Positions 18,365 through 28,566 are shown, numbered from the stretch's first letter. The stretch: 64,000 nucleotides of DNA from Paenibacillus sp. PAMC 26794 (GCF_000316035.1 NZ_ANHX01000012.1:21444-85443); one strand, 5' to 3'. The notes: generated by a model from the sequence alone, not told the origin. Numbers and translations are program-made.

Positions 18365-19336
18365 TTAGAATAGTCTGCTCTCTCCCATTTTTTTCGCTAT
18401 ATAGTTTGCGGAGAAAAGGAAGATAAAGCTGACCACAGTTTTGAATATGCCGGCTGCTGTACCTAAGGAAAAGTTCCCCATCCCTAATCCATATTTCAGT
18501 ACAAAGATGTCGAGATTCTCCGAATAGTCCATATTCATCCCATTACCCAGCAGATATTGTGGTTCGAATCCGGATTCAAGAATACTTCCCATGTTCATGA
18601 TCAACAAGATCACAATAACCGGTTTCAATCCAGGCAGGGTGATATATAACATCCGTTTGAAGCGGCTGGCTCCATCAATCTCGGCAGCCTCATATTGCGC
18701 AGGATCAATTGCCGTAATCGCTGCCAGATAGATAATGGTGTTCCAACCGACATCTTTCCAGACCTCAGTTGCCCCCAGAATACCCCAAAAGTATTCACCC
18801 TTCCCCATCCATAGTACCGGACTGTCAATCAGGTGAAGCTTCATCAGCAGCAGATTGATAATTCCGTCTGGTGACAGGACTGTTAATACAATGCTGGAAG
18901 CAACAACCCACGAGATAAAGTGAGGCAGATAACTGACGGTTTGCACAAAACGTTTAAATATGACATTTTTCAACTCATTCAACAAGAGGGCCAGTGTAAT
19001 TGCTGTCACAAATCCCAACACCAGTTTAATGGAACTCATAACGAGTGTATTTCGCAGCACCCGGTAGAAGGTATTGTCCTCAAACAAGATACTAAAATGA
19101 TGCCAGCCTACCCACTGCTGATCGGAGAAGGACCTCGCCGGTTTGAAATTCTGAAAAGCCATGGTCCATCCCCATAACGGCAGGTACTTGAAGATAAAAG
19201 CCCAGATGACAAAAGGAATACACATCCAGGCAAGCGTTCGTTGCTGCACAAGTCGCTTAAAGAACGAGTGTGCTCTGGTTCCCTTCGGACTCGAGGCTGG
19301 AGGCATCGAGTTAAGGGAGACATTAGGTTTCTCCAC
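18365..19336 (-). CDS. Carbohydrate ABC transporter permease (LplB type)
   Basis: The 323-residue membrane protein with six helices carries the EAA loop EAAEIDGASRFKRMLYITLP. It begins with a long cytoplasmic segment ending in RTLAWMCIPFVIWAFIFKYL, typical of the LplB/YteP group. It forms the channel with the downstream permease. A repeat element of about 167 bp separates it from the upstream binding-protein gene, so it may be made at a lower level than the binding proteins. Confidence 0.88.
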   Translation of the reverse strand: MEKPNVSLNSMPPASSPKGTRAHSFFKRLVQQRTLAWMCIPFVIWAFIFKYLPLWGWTMAFQNFKPARSFSDQQWVGWHHFSILFEDNTFYRVLRNTLVMSSIKLVLGFVTAITLALLLNELKNVIFKRFVQTVSYLPHFISWVVASSIVLTVLSPDGIINLLLMKLHLIDSPVLWMGKGEYFWGILGATEVWKDVGWNTIIYLAAITAIDPAQYEAAEIDGASRFKRMLYITLPGLKPVIVILLIMNMGSILESGFEPQYLLGNGMNMDYSENLDIFVLKYGLGMGNFSLGTAAGIFKTVVSFIFLFSANYIAKKMGESRLF

Positions 19337-19440
19337 TGTGAACCTGCTCCTTTCCTGTGCTGTTATTCATGCGAGGAGAAGCCGGAGTTTATGCTCTGTC
19401 ATCTTCTCCTGCGCATGTAACAGTTTGTTTTAAAGAGGTT

Positions 19441-19607
19441 GTTCAAAAAGTCCGCTTTTGATTACGAAAGACGCCTTGCGGCATCATCAGCATCGAAGAT
19501 GGAATTCAGCCGAAATGTCCGTTGCTCACGTAGTTTTCCCTACGCTCCGCTACTCCATTTCTAGCTTCATCCCATCTTCTTGGTACTGAAAACCGGTCTT
19601 ATTGAAC
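19441..19607. repeat. MITE/REP-like inverted-repeat element between binding-protein and permease genes
   Basis: The two ends of this 167-bp block are imperfect inverted repeats of about 26 bp: the left end begins GTTCAAAAAGTCCGC and the right end, read on the other strand, begins GTTCAATAAGACCGG. The interior contains a further small inverted repeat around GTAGTTTTCCCTAC. There is no open frame. The block resembles non-autonomous repeats that recur in Paenibacillus genomes; only one copy is in this window, so copy number cannot be shown here. In the transcript it would fold into a long hairpin. Confidence 0.6.
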
Positions 19608-19627
19608 ACGCACTTAAAGTGTTCGTA

Positions 19628-21304
19628 TTACCATTTTCCTGCTACACGATCCTTCACAACTTTGGTAATGGTCGCTTCATAACCAGCTTTGTCCAATTTG
19701 TTCAATTCAGCCATGTAGGCATCCCACAGCTTATCAAAATTCGATGGTGCTCCCAAGATCATTTCCGGTAAGTATTTACGTTGCAGATCATCCGATTTGG
19801 TAGTGAAGATCTGTTCAGGTGATCCTTGCTCAAGGGCGATAGACCATGCGGGGAACCATGGCCGCTCTTCCGGTTTGTTAAATAATTCACTGAAAGTTTG
19901 GATACCGTAGGCTTGAAGGAACTTCTTGTCTCCCTCGGTGTAAGATGCAGCGGCTACTTCTGGCTGATTGCCAGGGCTATAAGCGTTACCATCGGTAAGT
20001 GTAGATTCACCGCCATATCGCGGCCAGTCTGATCCGAAGTAGGTGAACCCGAATTTACGGCTCAGCTCCAGATCATCATGGGCTTTCCGTTGATCCTCGT
20101 TCGCAAAATAGAATCTGCCCTTTTCATCCACACTGTACGTCTCGTCCTTGATTCCCCATTGCACCAGAACCTGATTCTCTTCCTTCAGCAAATTATCGAA
20201 ATATTTGATGATACGAACAGGGTCTTTGGCATTCACCGAGATACCTGTTGCATAGTTGTTGACGAAGCCGGGAGGATCAACATACTGATCCTTAATTCCT
20301 TCATCAAACACAATCGGAAGTGGTGCATAACGCTTCTCATCAATGCCTGCCGAGAGCAGGTTTTTCGACGCGTCTCCAACCTGCCAGCCATAATTGAAGT
20401 ATCCTAGCACACGACCCGAAGTCAGTTTGGCCAAATACTGGTCTTTGTTCATCGTAAAGGATTCCGGATCAAGCATGCCTTGAGCATTGATTTCATTTAA
20501 CTTCTGAATCCATTTTTTCTGAGCATCTGTTCCGGCGACGACTTTTGCCTCATGGGTAGTCATGTCCACCATGACACTGCCATCGTTCGGATAACCGGCA
20601 AGATGCATCGCTGGATTTTGCAGTGTGAAAAAGTTATTAGCCACACCCGCAAGTGACACAAATCCGATCGTCTCTGCACCATCGACAGTTGGATGTTTTT
20701 CCTTGTAATCCTGAATCAGATCAAAATATTCATCCAATGTAGTGATCTTGGGATAATCAAACTCTTTGAGCACAGATCGTTGAATCCAGAAAGCTCCTCC
20801 GCCCACATTTGGACTACCTGAATACTCACCCTGATTAGCCGTATAAGGCAGAGCATAGATTTTTCCGTCTTCGGCATTTTTCATTTTATCGAAATATGGT
20901 CCATACACCCTTTTGATATTAGGACCGTATTCCTCAATTAGATCATCCAGCGGAATATAGGCACCGGCATCCAGTAACTTGGACATCTCACCACTGGAGC
21001 TAATGACATCAGGATAGTCTCCACTGGCAATCATGACACCGGCTTTTGTAGCACTATCGCCTACCAGATATTCCAACTTCCAGTCCACACCCGTCTGCTC
21101 TTGCAACGCTTTACCGATTGTTGTTTCGCTTGCCAGAACATCCTTCTTGCCTGGAGAGAACATGTAATACGAGAACGTGACTGGACTGTTCTCATCATCA
21201 CCTGTGGCTGAAGGCGCTGATGACGAACTGTTCTGACTGCACCCAGCCAGCAAAACTGTCAGTACTACAGCTAAACCCGCTGTTCTAAATTTTGGTTTTA
21301 TCAT
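19628..21304 (-). CDS. Sugar-binding lipoprotein of ABC transporter (LplA/YtcQ type), copy 1
   Basis: The 558-residue protein starts with a lipoprotein signal peptide (lipobox LLAGCS near residue 22), followed by a large extracellular solute-binding domain. It captures an oligosaccharide for the permeases encoded downstream. It is closely related along its whole length to the binding protein encoded just upstream (42 bp gap), for example in the shared stretches EEQTGVDWKLEYLVGD-like and LAGYPNDGSVMVDM. The two are tandem duplicates that have diverged. Sugar type unknown. Confidence 0.88.
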   Translation of the reverse strand: MIKPKFRTAGLAVVLTVLLAGCSQNSSSSAPSATGDDENSPVTFSYYMFSPGKKDVLASETTIGKALQEQTGVDWKLEYLVGDSATKAGVMIASGDYPDVISSSGEMSKLLDAGAYIPLDDLIEEYGPNIKRVYGPYFDKMKNAEDGKIYALPYTANQGEYSGSPNVGGGAFWIQRSVLKEFDYPKITTLDEYFDLIQDYKEKHPTVDGAETIGFVSLAGVANNFFTLQNPAMHLAGYPNDGSVMVDMTTHEAKVVAGTDAQKKWIQKLNEINAQGMLDPESFTMNKDQYLAKLTSGRVLGYFNYGWQVGDASKNLLSAGIDEKRYAPLPIVFDEGIKDQYVDPPGFVNNYATGISVNAKDPVRIIKYFDNLLKEENQVLVQWGIKDETYSVDEKGRFYFANEDQRKAHDDLELSRKFGFTYFGSDWPRYGGESTLTDGNAYSPGNQPEVAAASYTEGDKKFLQAYGIQTFSELFNKPEERPWFPAWSIALEQGSPEQIFTTKSDDLQRKYLPEMILGAPSNFDKLWDAYMAELNKLDKAGYEATITKVVKDRVAGKW

Positions 21305-21346
21305 GTGAATATTCCCCCGTTCCGTGTTTTCTCTTATGGATTACAC

Positions 21347-23008
21347 TCACCATTTGCCAGCTACACGATCCTTAACTGCCTGTGTTATCGTAGCTTCGTA
21401 TGTTTTCTTGTCCAGTTGATTCAATTGACTCATATATTCATTCCACGTGTTCTCGAAAGTGGAAGGCGAATCCATAATCATTTTGGGTAAATATTTCTTC
21501 TGAAGGTCTTCTGCCTTGGTGATGAAAATCTGTTCAGGAGAGCCCTGCTCCAATGCAATGGACCAAGCAGGAGACCAAGGACGCTCATCCGGTGTGCTGA
21601 ATAATTCTGTAAATGTCTCCACACCATATTTCTCTAACAACAGCTTGTCACCGTCCGTGTAGCTAAAGGTAGCCACTTCTGGTTGATTACCTGCTCCATA
21701 GGCGTTGCCATCCTCCAGTACGGAGTTATTGCCGTAACGAGGCCAGCTGTAATTAAAATAGTCAAAGCCGAACTTACGACTTAATTCCGGATCTTCGTGT
21801 GCTTTGCGTTGGTCATCATTTTCAAAGTAAAAGCGGCCCTCATCATTCACACTATACGTCTCGTTCTCAACACCCCATTGAACCAGAATCTGGTTTTCTT
21901 CCTTGAGCAAATTATCAAAATATTTAATAATTCGCACGGGATCTTTGGCATTTACGGTAATTCCGACACCGTAGTTGTTCACAAAACCTGGCGGGTCCAC
22001 ATACTGGTCTTTGACGCTGTCATCAAATACGACTGGTAGAGATACGTATCGTTTATCGTCAATACCAGCCTTCTTGAGGTTGTTTGTTGCGTCTCCAACC
22101 TGCCAGGAGTAACTGAAATAGCCCAGCACCCGACCGGATGTCAACTTGGCGCGATACTGATCCTGGTTCATTGTGAATGATTCTGGATCAAACATCCCCT
22201 GTGCGTTAACCTCGCTTAGCTTCTGAATCCATTGTTTCTGATAATCAGATCCGGCTACCAGTTTGGCTTCATGGCTCTGCATATCCACCATCACACTGCC
22301 ATCGTTTGGATAACCTGCTAGATGCATAGCCGGATTTAGCAGGGTGAAAAAGCTGCCCGATTCACCCGCAAGTGTGGCGAAGCCGATGGTTTCTTTTCCA
22401 TCGATCTGCGGATGCTTTTGCTTGTATTGCTCAATCAAGTCAAAATATTCGTCCAGCGTTTTGATCTTGGGGTAGTTAAATTCTTTTAACACAGCACGCT
22501 GAATATAAAAGCCGGTCTGGAAGTTAGGCTCTGACACATAACCGATGTTGGCAGTGTATGGCAAGAAGTATATCTTTCCATCCTCCTGTCTGAATTTGTC
22601 CATATAAGACCCGTATACCCGCTTGATGTTAGGCCCGTATTGATCGATCAGTTCATCCAGCGGGATAAAAGAACCTGCATCCATCAATTTGGCCATTTCA
22701 CCACTGGAGTCGATGATGTCGGGGTAATCCCCACTCGCAATCATTACACCTGCCTTGGTTGCACCGTCGCCCACCAGATATTCCATCTTCCAGTCAACGC
22801 CTGTTTGCTCCTGTAGCTTCTTGCCAATGGTCGTGCTGCTTGCCAGAATGTCCTTCTTGCCACCGCCAAACGTGAAATATTTAAAGGTGACCGGGGTGTT
22901 GTCATTACTGTCAGGATAAGAGGCTTCCGGGCTGGCTTTATTACAACCTGCCAGGGTTACAGCCAGTAAAATGGCCAGACCTGTTATAATGTTTTTTTTT
23001 CTAAACAT
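21347..23008 (-). CDS. Sugar-binding lipoprotein of ABC transporter (LplA/YtcQ type), copy 2
   Basis: The 553-residue lipoprotein has lipobox LAGCNK and a solute-binding domain. AAGGGGG lies about 11 bases before the ATG. It is a paralogue of the next gene, with conserved segments over the full length. It is the first gene after a good CcpA site (23065-23079), so uptake should be repressed when preferred sugars are present. Having two related binding proteins for one permease pair suggests recognition of two related ligands. Confidence 0.88.
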   Translation of the reverse strand: MFRKKNIITGLAILLAVTLAGCNKASPEASYPDSNDNTPVTFKYFTFGGGKKDILASSTTIGKKLQEQTGVDWKMEYLVGDGATKAGVMIASGDYPDIIDSSGEMAKLMDAGSFIPLDELIDQYGPNIKRVYGSYMDKFRQEDGKIYFLPYTANIGYVSEPNFQTGFYIQRAVLKEFNYPKIKTLDEYFDLIEQYKQKHPQIDGKETIGFATLAGESGSFFTLLNPAMHLAGYPNDGSVMVDMQSHEAKLVAGSDYQKQWIQKLSEVNAQGMFDPESFTMNQDQYRAKLTSGRVLGYFSYSWQVGDATNNLKKAGIDDKRYVSLPVVFDDSVKDQYVDPPGFVNNYGVGITVNAKDPVRIIKYFDNLLKEENQILVQWGVENETYSVNDEGRFYFENDDQRKAHEDPELSRKFGFDYFNYSWPRYGNNSVLEDGNAYGAGNQPEVATFSYTDGDKLLLEKYGVETFTELFSTPDERPWSPAWSIALEQGSPEQIFITKAEDLQKKYLPKMIMDSPSTFENTWNEYMSQLNQLDKKTYEATITQAVKDRVAGKW

Positions 23009-23064
23009 GTAGCAAATGCCCCCTTAAAGTATTGTTTGTGTCTTTAAGCCTTCTCAATATATCA

Positions 23065-23079
23065 AGATAGCGCTTTCAA
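23065..23079 (-). promoter_or_regulatory. CcpA catabolite-repression site (cre) before the binding-protein genes
   Basis: On the minus strand the site reads TTGAAAGCGCTATCT, which fits the Bacillus cre consensus WTGNAANCGNWNNCW at every fixed position. It lies 57 bp before the binding-protein start and after the kinase gene. Confidence 0.7.
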
Positions 23080-23129
23080 AGTTACCCATGAAAGTGTACC
23101 TCCTACTTTGAAAAGTATATCCCTCGTAT

Positions 23130-24869
23130 TTAGTCGCCTGGCATGGCTGATGGATCAAGTGGGAGCTTAATTTGGATATGCGTACCTTCTCCTTCCCATG
23201 TCTGGATGTCGAATGTAAAGTCATTTTTATAACAAAGTTTTAAGCGACTATACGCATTTTTCATGCCAACATGCTCTCCCATATCGGTGTTTTGATCCAG
23301 GTAACTTAACAACTCTTCCAATTTTGCTTGTGACATCCCTATACCGTTATCCGTTAGTCTGATATGGAGCTGGTCATTTTCCATTGAAACGAAGAGTTGA
23401 ATGATGCCTACTCCCGGAGATGACTCAATTCCATGAATACTTGCATTCTCAACAAAGGGAAGGATAACCATCTTGGGGATTCGGTACATCAGTACCGCAG
23501 GATCTGCCTCAATGGTATATTGGAGTTTTTCTCCAAAGCGGTATTTTTGAATTTGCAAAAAACTCTCGATGAGTTCCAATTCTTCCTTCACTGTCACATC
23601 ATTCTGATTCCAACTAATCGACTTGCGAAACATCTTGGCCATGTTATGCACGATTTTGGCAGTCTCTTTCTCGCCTTTGATGAGGCTCCGCATACGTACC
23701 GACTCCAGGGTATTAAACAAAAAATGTGGGTTGATCTGACTATGGAGCGCATGAAGCTGTGCTTGCTGCTGCTTTAACTCCAGGTCTTTCTTTTGGATGT
23801 CGGCGAGATATACCTCATGAATCAGGTTATGGATCGTCTCGGTCATTCGATTAAATTCCATCGTGAGTTGTCCTATTTCATCTCTTGCATCTTCAGGCGG
23901 AATCGTCTGGAAATTCTGTGTTTTTACTTTTTTCATATGTTTCAGAATGCGCACCAGCCTGACATGGATGGTTCTGGACATAGCCGCGATGATAATAGAA
24001 GGCAAGACAAAATTAATGCAAGCCAGCCATACGACGAAAGAACGGGACTTCCGCACCTCCTTCAACACAATTTCTTCATCCATCACTCCATGCAGGGACC
24101 ACCCTTCCAGATAATTAATACCTGTATACGTAATTTCAAAGGGAATCATTTTGTTCGGAAACTGGATCTCGCTGTAACGTTTCCCTATCTGAGCTTCTTC
24201 TGCTGTAGGATCATTTGAAAATTGGATGTGTCCCCCCGGATCAAGAAGATACACTTTTCCATCAAATCCGCTGTTGTGAAAATACTGCTTGATCATATCC
24301 ATATTCAGGTCAATTTTAAGTAACTGCTCTCTCCCCCCAGTGTCCAGATTGTCGAGCCTTTGAACCAGACTTAACATCTGATCCGATGAGATCAATGCCG
24401 GATAAGGGGCGGAGTATGCCTGAAATTGAACGTACCAGTTAGAGCTTCGGACCTCGTCAGTTAAACGATCAATATAACCGGAAGATAAAATGGTAGAATT
24501 ATCGGTATACACTTGATACCAGCGAATTCCCTGATTCATTTGACCGGAGAATTGCCCTTTTAGATAGGAATTATAAGCGTCAATATACTCAAAATGACTT
24601 TGAAATGAACGGGAGATGGTGTCATTGAATACAGGGTCAGTATATAACGAATAAGAGAGGCCGACGCCCTGATCAATGGTTACCCGCAGGTCGTTCTTCA
24701 GATTGTTCAGTGCCATGCCGGCATCACGAGTTTTCTGACTGCGAATATTGGCGGATGTGACATTGTAGAACACCACATTGGTGACAACGATGGGAATAAA
24801 CACAGATAAGACATACATGAGCAGTAGCTTATCTCGAAGCTTCATGTAATTCAGGTTCCATCTTGGCAT
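23130..24869 (-). CDS. YesM-type membrane sensor histidine kinase
   Basis: The 579-residue protein has an N-terminal membrane helix (about 13-35), an extracellular sensor domain of about 240 residues, a second helix (about 280-300), a HAMP segment, the phospho-acceptor motif HSQINPHFLFNTLE and an ATPase domain with the N-box near PFVENASIHG and DNGIGM. This is the His-kinase/YesM family. The start overlaps the response regulator gene by 19 bp and is preceded by GAGGTG. It should sense an extracellular sugar, or a loaded binding protein, and phosphorylate the neighbouring regulator. Confidence 0.92.
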   Translation of the reverse strand: MPRWNLNYMKLRDKLLLMYVLSVFIPIVVTNVVFYNVTSANIRSQKTRDAGMALNNLKNDLRVTIDQGVGLSYSLYTDPVFNDTISRSFQSHFEYIDAYNSYLKGQFSGQMNQGIRWYQVYTDNSTILSSGYIDRLTDEVRSSNWYVQFQAYSAPYPALISSDQMLSLVQRLDNLDTGGREQLLKIDLNMDMIKQYFHNSGFDGKVYLLDPGGHIQFSNDPTAEEAQIGKRYSEIQFPNKMIPFEITYTGINYLEGWSLHGVMDEEIVLKEVRKSRSFVVWLACINFVLPSIIIAAMSRTIHVRLVRILKHMKKVKTQNFQTIPPEDARDEIGQLTMEFNRMTETIHNLIHEVYLADIQKKDLELKQQQAQLHALHSQINPHFLFNTLESVRMRSLIKGEKETAKIVHNMAKMFRKSISWNQNDVTVKEELELIESFLQIQKYRFGEKLQYTIEADPAVLMYRIPKMVILPFVENASIHGIESSPGVGIIQLFVSMENDQLHIRLTDNGIGMSQAKLEELLSYLDQNTDMGEHVGMKNAYSRLKLCYKNDFTFDIQTWEGEGTHIQIKLPLDPSAMPGD

Positions 24870-26437
24870 TGTGCACCTCGCTGCTCATTTCCCATAAGGA
24901 GATTGCGATACTCTGTAGGCGATAACTTAACAAGTTTCTCAAACTGGGTTACAAAATAGTCCGCATTCTGAAATCCTACACGTGCAGCAACCTCGTACAT
25001 TCTCAGATCCGTCTGGCGCAATAACTTTTTCGCCTCATGAATACGCAGGTTCAGCAGATAGTCATTGAAATATTGATTGTAGCTTTTGCGGAATAATCGC
25101 CCAAGATAAACGGGATTCATATAGAAGAGCGCAGCAATGCTTTTGAGATTGATGTTCTCGGTATAATTTGCATCAATATATCGTTTGATCTTGGTGATAT
25201 CTCCTTTGGATCGCTCCATCCGCAGATGAGAGACATAGTCCTCTGCTTCCTCCAGCGCGATGAGAAAAGTATTCTTCAATAGTCGTAAATTCCAACCTTC
25301 ATGACTTTGTTGTGCCAGCTCCTTCAGTTGCTGCAACCCTTCATCATTACCACCCATTTCGTGGACCACAGCGAGAATACCCGTTATATAACGCAATAGA
25401 GAACCCGATACAGCTTGAGGAGAAAATCGATTTATATGAAACAATTTGAATTTCTCTTCTACAACCTTGTGATAAGCTGACCTATTTCCCTCTTCCAGGC
25501 TCAAAATTAATTGATCCACCTCGTCTTGGTATACATTGAAAACAAACAGCGGTTTGTCCTTGATCTCCGTATAACGTACGACACCACCAGTTTCAGCATA
25601 TTTATGCTTGGCTGCTTCTTCAGCCGCCATAAGGGATTGTGGGACATCACCAATTTCTTTGACGAGTGTTCCTGCGTAAAGACCGATATCCAGGTTAAAC
25701 TTTTTGCTCAGTGTTATATGAATATTATGCAGTTTATCCTGTAACGCCGAGCCCCCTTGATGATGATCAGGCCACAACAGTAATAAAGCAAACGTGCCGC
25801 GTTGTTGCTCACTGATGAACATTTTGCACAAATTACTCTCCAAAGAATGTACTGCTTCACGTAGCTGTTCAATGGTAATTTTAATTTCATCTAAACCTGT
25901 CTGAATTTCAATCAAGCTGATGAGCAGACTTGAGCTACGACTAATCCCGAGCATCTCGGCATATCGATATTCATCCTCCTTCTGTACATGGCCTTTGATC
26001 ACATCCTCCAGCATGATGTTACTGGCCTGTCCCTCAGCCAAAAGAATATGTTTTCTTTTATTGCAAATCAGATTAGCTGACTTCTGCAACGTCGCTGTCA
26101 GTTCTTCATCATCAATAGGCTTCAGGATATAGTCATGAACGCCGTACCTGATTGCCTGCTGTGCATATTTGAAGTCATGATAACCACTGATGATAATGAA
26201 CACAGGTTCGAGATGTGGCATTTTCTCTACGGCACGTATAAGTTCCAGTCCATCCAGGATTGGCATACGGATATCTGTTATAATCACGTCTGGTTGCAGG
26301 CATTCAATCAGATTCAATGCCTCTACACCGTTCTCTGCCTCTCCGATAATCTCCATATTAAGATCAATCCAATTTATGAGTTCATACAGCCCCTTTCGTA
26401 CATACATCTCGTCATCTACCAGTAATACTTTTAACAT
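24851..26437 (-). CDS. YesN-type response regulator with AraC DNA-binding domain
   Basis: From the ATG at 26437 the protein has 528 residues. The receiver domain (1-120) has VDDE, phospho-acceptor Asp in TDIRMPILDG and the conserved Lys in YILKPIDD. A middle domain of about 280 residues follows, and the C-terminal 100 residues are an AraC/XylS double helix-turn-helix (IAALFYMNPVYLGRLFRKSY, later VGFQNADYFVTQFEK). It pairs with the overlapping YesM-type kinase and most likely activates the adjacent binding-protein/permease operon. GAGGGG is about 10 bases before the chosen start. Confidence 0.92.
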   Translation of the reverse strand: MLKVLLVDDEMYVRKGLYELINWIDLNMEIIGEAENGVEALNLIECLQPDVIITDIRMPILDGLELIRAVEKMPHLEPVFIIISGYHDFKYAQQAIRYGVHDYILKPIDDEELTATLQKSANLICNKRKHILLAEGQASNIMLEDVIKGHVQKEDEYRYAEMLGISRSSSLLISLIEIQTGLDEIKITIEQLREAVHSLESNLCKMFISEQQRGTFALLLLWPDHHQGGSALQDKLHNIHITLSKKFNLDIGLYAGTLVKEIGDVPQSLMAAEEAAKHKYAETGGVVRYTEIKDKPLFVFNVYQDEVDQLILSLEEGNRSAYHKVVEEKFKLFHINRFSPQAVSGSLLRYITGILAVVHEMGGNDEGLQQLKELAQQSHEGWNLRLLKNTFLIALEEAEDYVSHLRMERSKGDITKIKRYIDANYTENINLKSIAALFYMNPVYLGRLFRKSYNQYFNDYLLNLRIHEAKKLLRQTDLRMYEVAARVGFQNADYFVTQFEKLVKLSPTEYRNLLMGNEQRGAQCQDGT

Positions 26438-26537
26438 CCGTGTGTCCCCTCTCCTCAAACAAAATAAACCGCCGGTAGCATGTCTCCCTATCGGCGGAAT
26501 CTAATATGGTGACTGTTGTAATTATTGCAAAATAAAT

Positions 26538-28520
26538 TCATTCATGTCGCGCATAATCCCAATAGTCGCCAACGAGGCCTTCAATGATCGATCCACTGGC
26601 CCATGGCATCAGGCAAAACCAGGTGCTGGCTGGCGTACCATCCGCATATTTTTCAGTGACCAGTCCTTCCGAATGACAGAAGCGTTCAGACATCCATCCT
26701 TTTTTGCCATAGCCGAATTCTTGATCATAACGATTATAGGTCTGACAACCCCATCCGATGGTATCCATCATACGTTGGCGAACATAATTCTCTTCCCGCT
26801 GTCCAACATAATACAACAGCTCATCCACTAGATTGCTGGACATGGGGTGAATATGCGGATTAGCTACTGAAGTAACACTTCCCCCGGAACTGGACCAGCC
26901 TAATATACTGAGTGGCGGAATCGTAATAGGTGAGTTGTAACAAAATTTGAAGCTGAATTCATAACTGATCGCATCTCTCATGTGATCTAGATACAGCTCG
27001 TCACCGGTCAACGCGTGCAGAAACCGAACAGCTTTGATGTAAGCCAGAATACCTTCCGAATCAACTGCCTTGTCCGCATCCAGCGGAGCGCCGTAACATT
27101 CCATGTGTTGCACATAGGTGTTGTAATAGTGGGCTTCACTGCGTCTGAGCTCATCCAAAGAAGATTCATCATGGGTTAACCAACAGTGATATGCCTTGGC
27201 AGCAAGACACCAGACTCCACTAAAAGCATCATATTCAAGACCTGCTCCGGTCCGCTCTGACAAAATGGTGGGATATTCTCCATCCGTATTTTTCGTGCAC
27301 TCCAGACGATCAAGTATTTGTTTGACGTAAGCAAGCCAATCATCGTGTCTCACATTTCGAATGCGCTTCTCATAATCGTAGCTTTTCAGAATGTAGAACA
27401 TCGCTTGAGCTACAAGGTAAGAGGAATGTCCTGGGGTACGCATGCCGTCGAACCACCAGCCTTTAACACTCCATATCCCATCCTGATAGGCGTCATACGG
27501 AAGTCCGGATTCGGGATTCATGGCATTCTCGATAATATTGGTAATGCAGGATAACGCCTGCTGTCGCATGGGCTCATTATTCAGTCGCAGTGCGGCCATA
27601 AGCATTGGTGCAGCGATGGTCATACCATTTGTCCAACTGATTGAGATAATTTTGTTGTATCGGTAGCCACTGGTTTTAGCAGCATCTTCATATACAAATG
27701 TAGAATAATGACAATCCTCCGGAAGCCAGGCATACTCATAGATGGCATTGGACAAATCCGTTACCGTTGTCTGAATGTCACTTCCTTCTCTTGGTTTTTC
27801 GTGATACCTCTTATAGATTGTTTCCAGTGCTGGATTGATGCCCAGTTCTGATTCAGACTCGTAGTTATATAGTTCAAGTGTGAGCCCAACCGATTCACCT
27901 GCAGCAAGTTCAAAACAGTTTTCTCCAAGGGCAGCTCGCTCGTGGACAAGTCTGGATTTGATAAATAACAACGGAGCATTCTCATATCCCAACGTATATC
28001 CGACCGTACCCTTTTCAATAGAACATGTGAATCCCCCATATTGCACAAAGTTTCCTTCCATTCCTGGATACCATTGCTGCTTCTGGCTTCCTGTATTGAT
28101 CCAGTAGGGACTTGCGCTTAAACCAACAATCCGACCTTCATCATAGATAAGTGCAGCTGGATGAGACAGACGATCACTTCTTACCATCCACCAGGGTGAT
28201 GAAGGACGAGAAGGACTGCCCTCCCTTAGCCTGGGGAACTCATTTGGAACATTCTGAGGTGCTTCGCCCCGGTTGCGGCCATACATAAATGCAGGCAAAA
28301 AAAACCTCGGATTCTGTTTGTCCAACGGCATTTCCACATGAATAACCCCTGTCCAGGCATTCTGGCCCTCGTTATAAATCTGAATGTCGGCTTGCCATGG
28401 GTCTTCTGCACTGCCGTTCCCGTTTATTACTTTTACGTCAGCCTTGAGAGCATGCTTGTTCAATGCCGTGTACTCTACGTTGTCCTGCGCTCTACTTCGT
28501 GCCGTGAAAATCAGATCCAT
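26538..28520 (-). CDS. Probable intracellular glycoside hydrolase, (alpha/alpha) barrel type, family unassigned
   Basis: The 660-residue protein (ATG at 28520, GGAGGAAAAG just upstream) has an N-terminal beta-rich region of about 250 residues and a C-terminal helical part rich in Trp, Tyr, His and acidic residues (PEDCHYSTFVYED, GWWFDGMRTPGHSSYLVAQA, WGCQTYNRYDQEFGYG). That layout is common in glycosidases acting on oligosaccharides. I could not place it in a CAZy family. There is no signal peptide, so it should act on imported sugar. It lies upstream of the YesNM/ABC genes and divergent from an AraC regulator, with a CcpA site between. Confidence 0.5.
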   Translation of the reverse strand: MDLIFTARSRAQDNVEYTALNKHALKADVKVINGNGSAEDPWQADIQIYNEGQNAWTGVIHVEMPLDKQNPRFFLPAFMYGRNRGEAPQNVPNEFPRLREGSPSRPSSPWWMVRSDRLSHPAALIYDEGRIVGLSASPYWINTGSQKQQWYPGMEGNFVQYGGFTCSIEKGTVGYTLGYENAPLLFIKSRLVHERAALGENCFELAAGESVGLTLELYNYESESELGINPALETIYKRYHEKPREGSDIQTTVTDLSNAIYEYAWLPEDCHYSTFVYEDAAKTSGYRYNKIISISWTNGMTIAAPMLMAALRLNNEPMRQQALSCITNIIENAMNPESGLPYDAYQDGIWSVKGWWFDGMRTPGHSSYLVAQAMFYILKSYDYEKRIRNVRHDDWLAYVKQILDRLECTKNTDGEYPTILSERTGAGLEYDAFSGVWCLAAKAYHCWLTHDESSLDELRRSEAHYYNTYVQHMECYGAPLDADKAVDSEGILAYIKAVRFLHALTGDELYLDHMRDAISYEFSFKFCYNSPITIPPLSILGWSSSGGSVTSVANPHIHPMSSNLVDELLYYVGQREENYVRQRMMDTIGWGCQTYNRYDQEFGYGKKGWMSERFCHSEGLVTEKYADGTPASTWFCLMPWASGSIIEGLVGDYWDYARHE

Positions 28521-28552
28521 CTTTTCCTCCAATCGCGTTGTACACACCTGAG

Positions 28553-28566
28553 TGGAAACGCTTGCA
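28553..28566. promoter_or_regulatory. CcpA site (cre) in the divergent glycosidase/AraC promoter region
   Basis: TGGAAACGCTTGCA matches the core of the cre consensus (TGNAANCGNWNNCW). It sits 33 bp before the glycosidase start and about 115 bp before the AraC gene, so CcpA could act on both. Confidence 0.6.
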
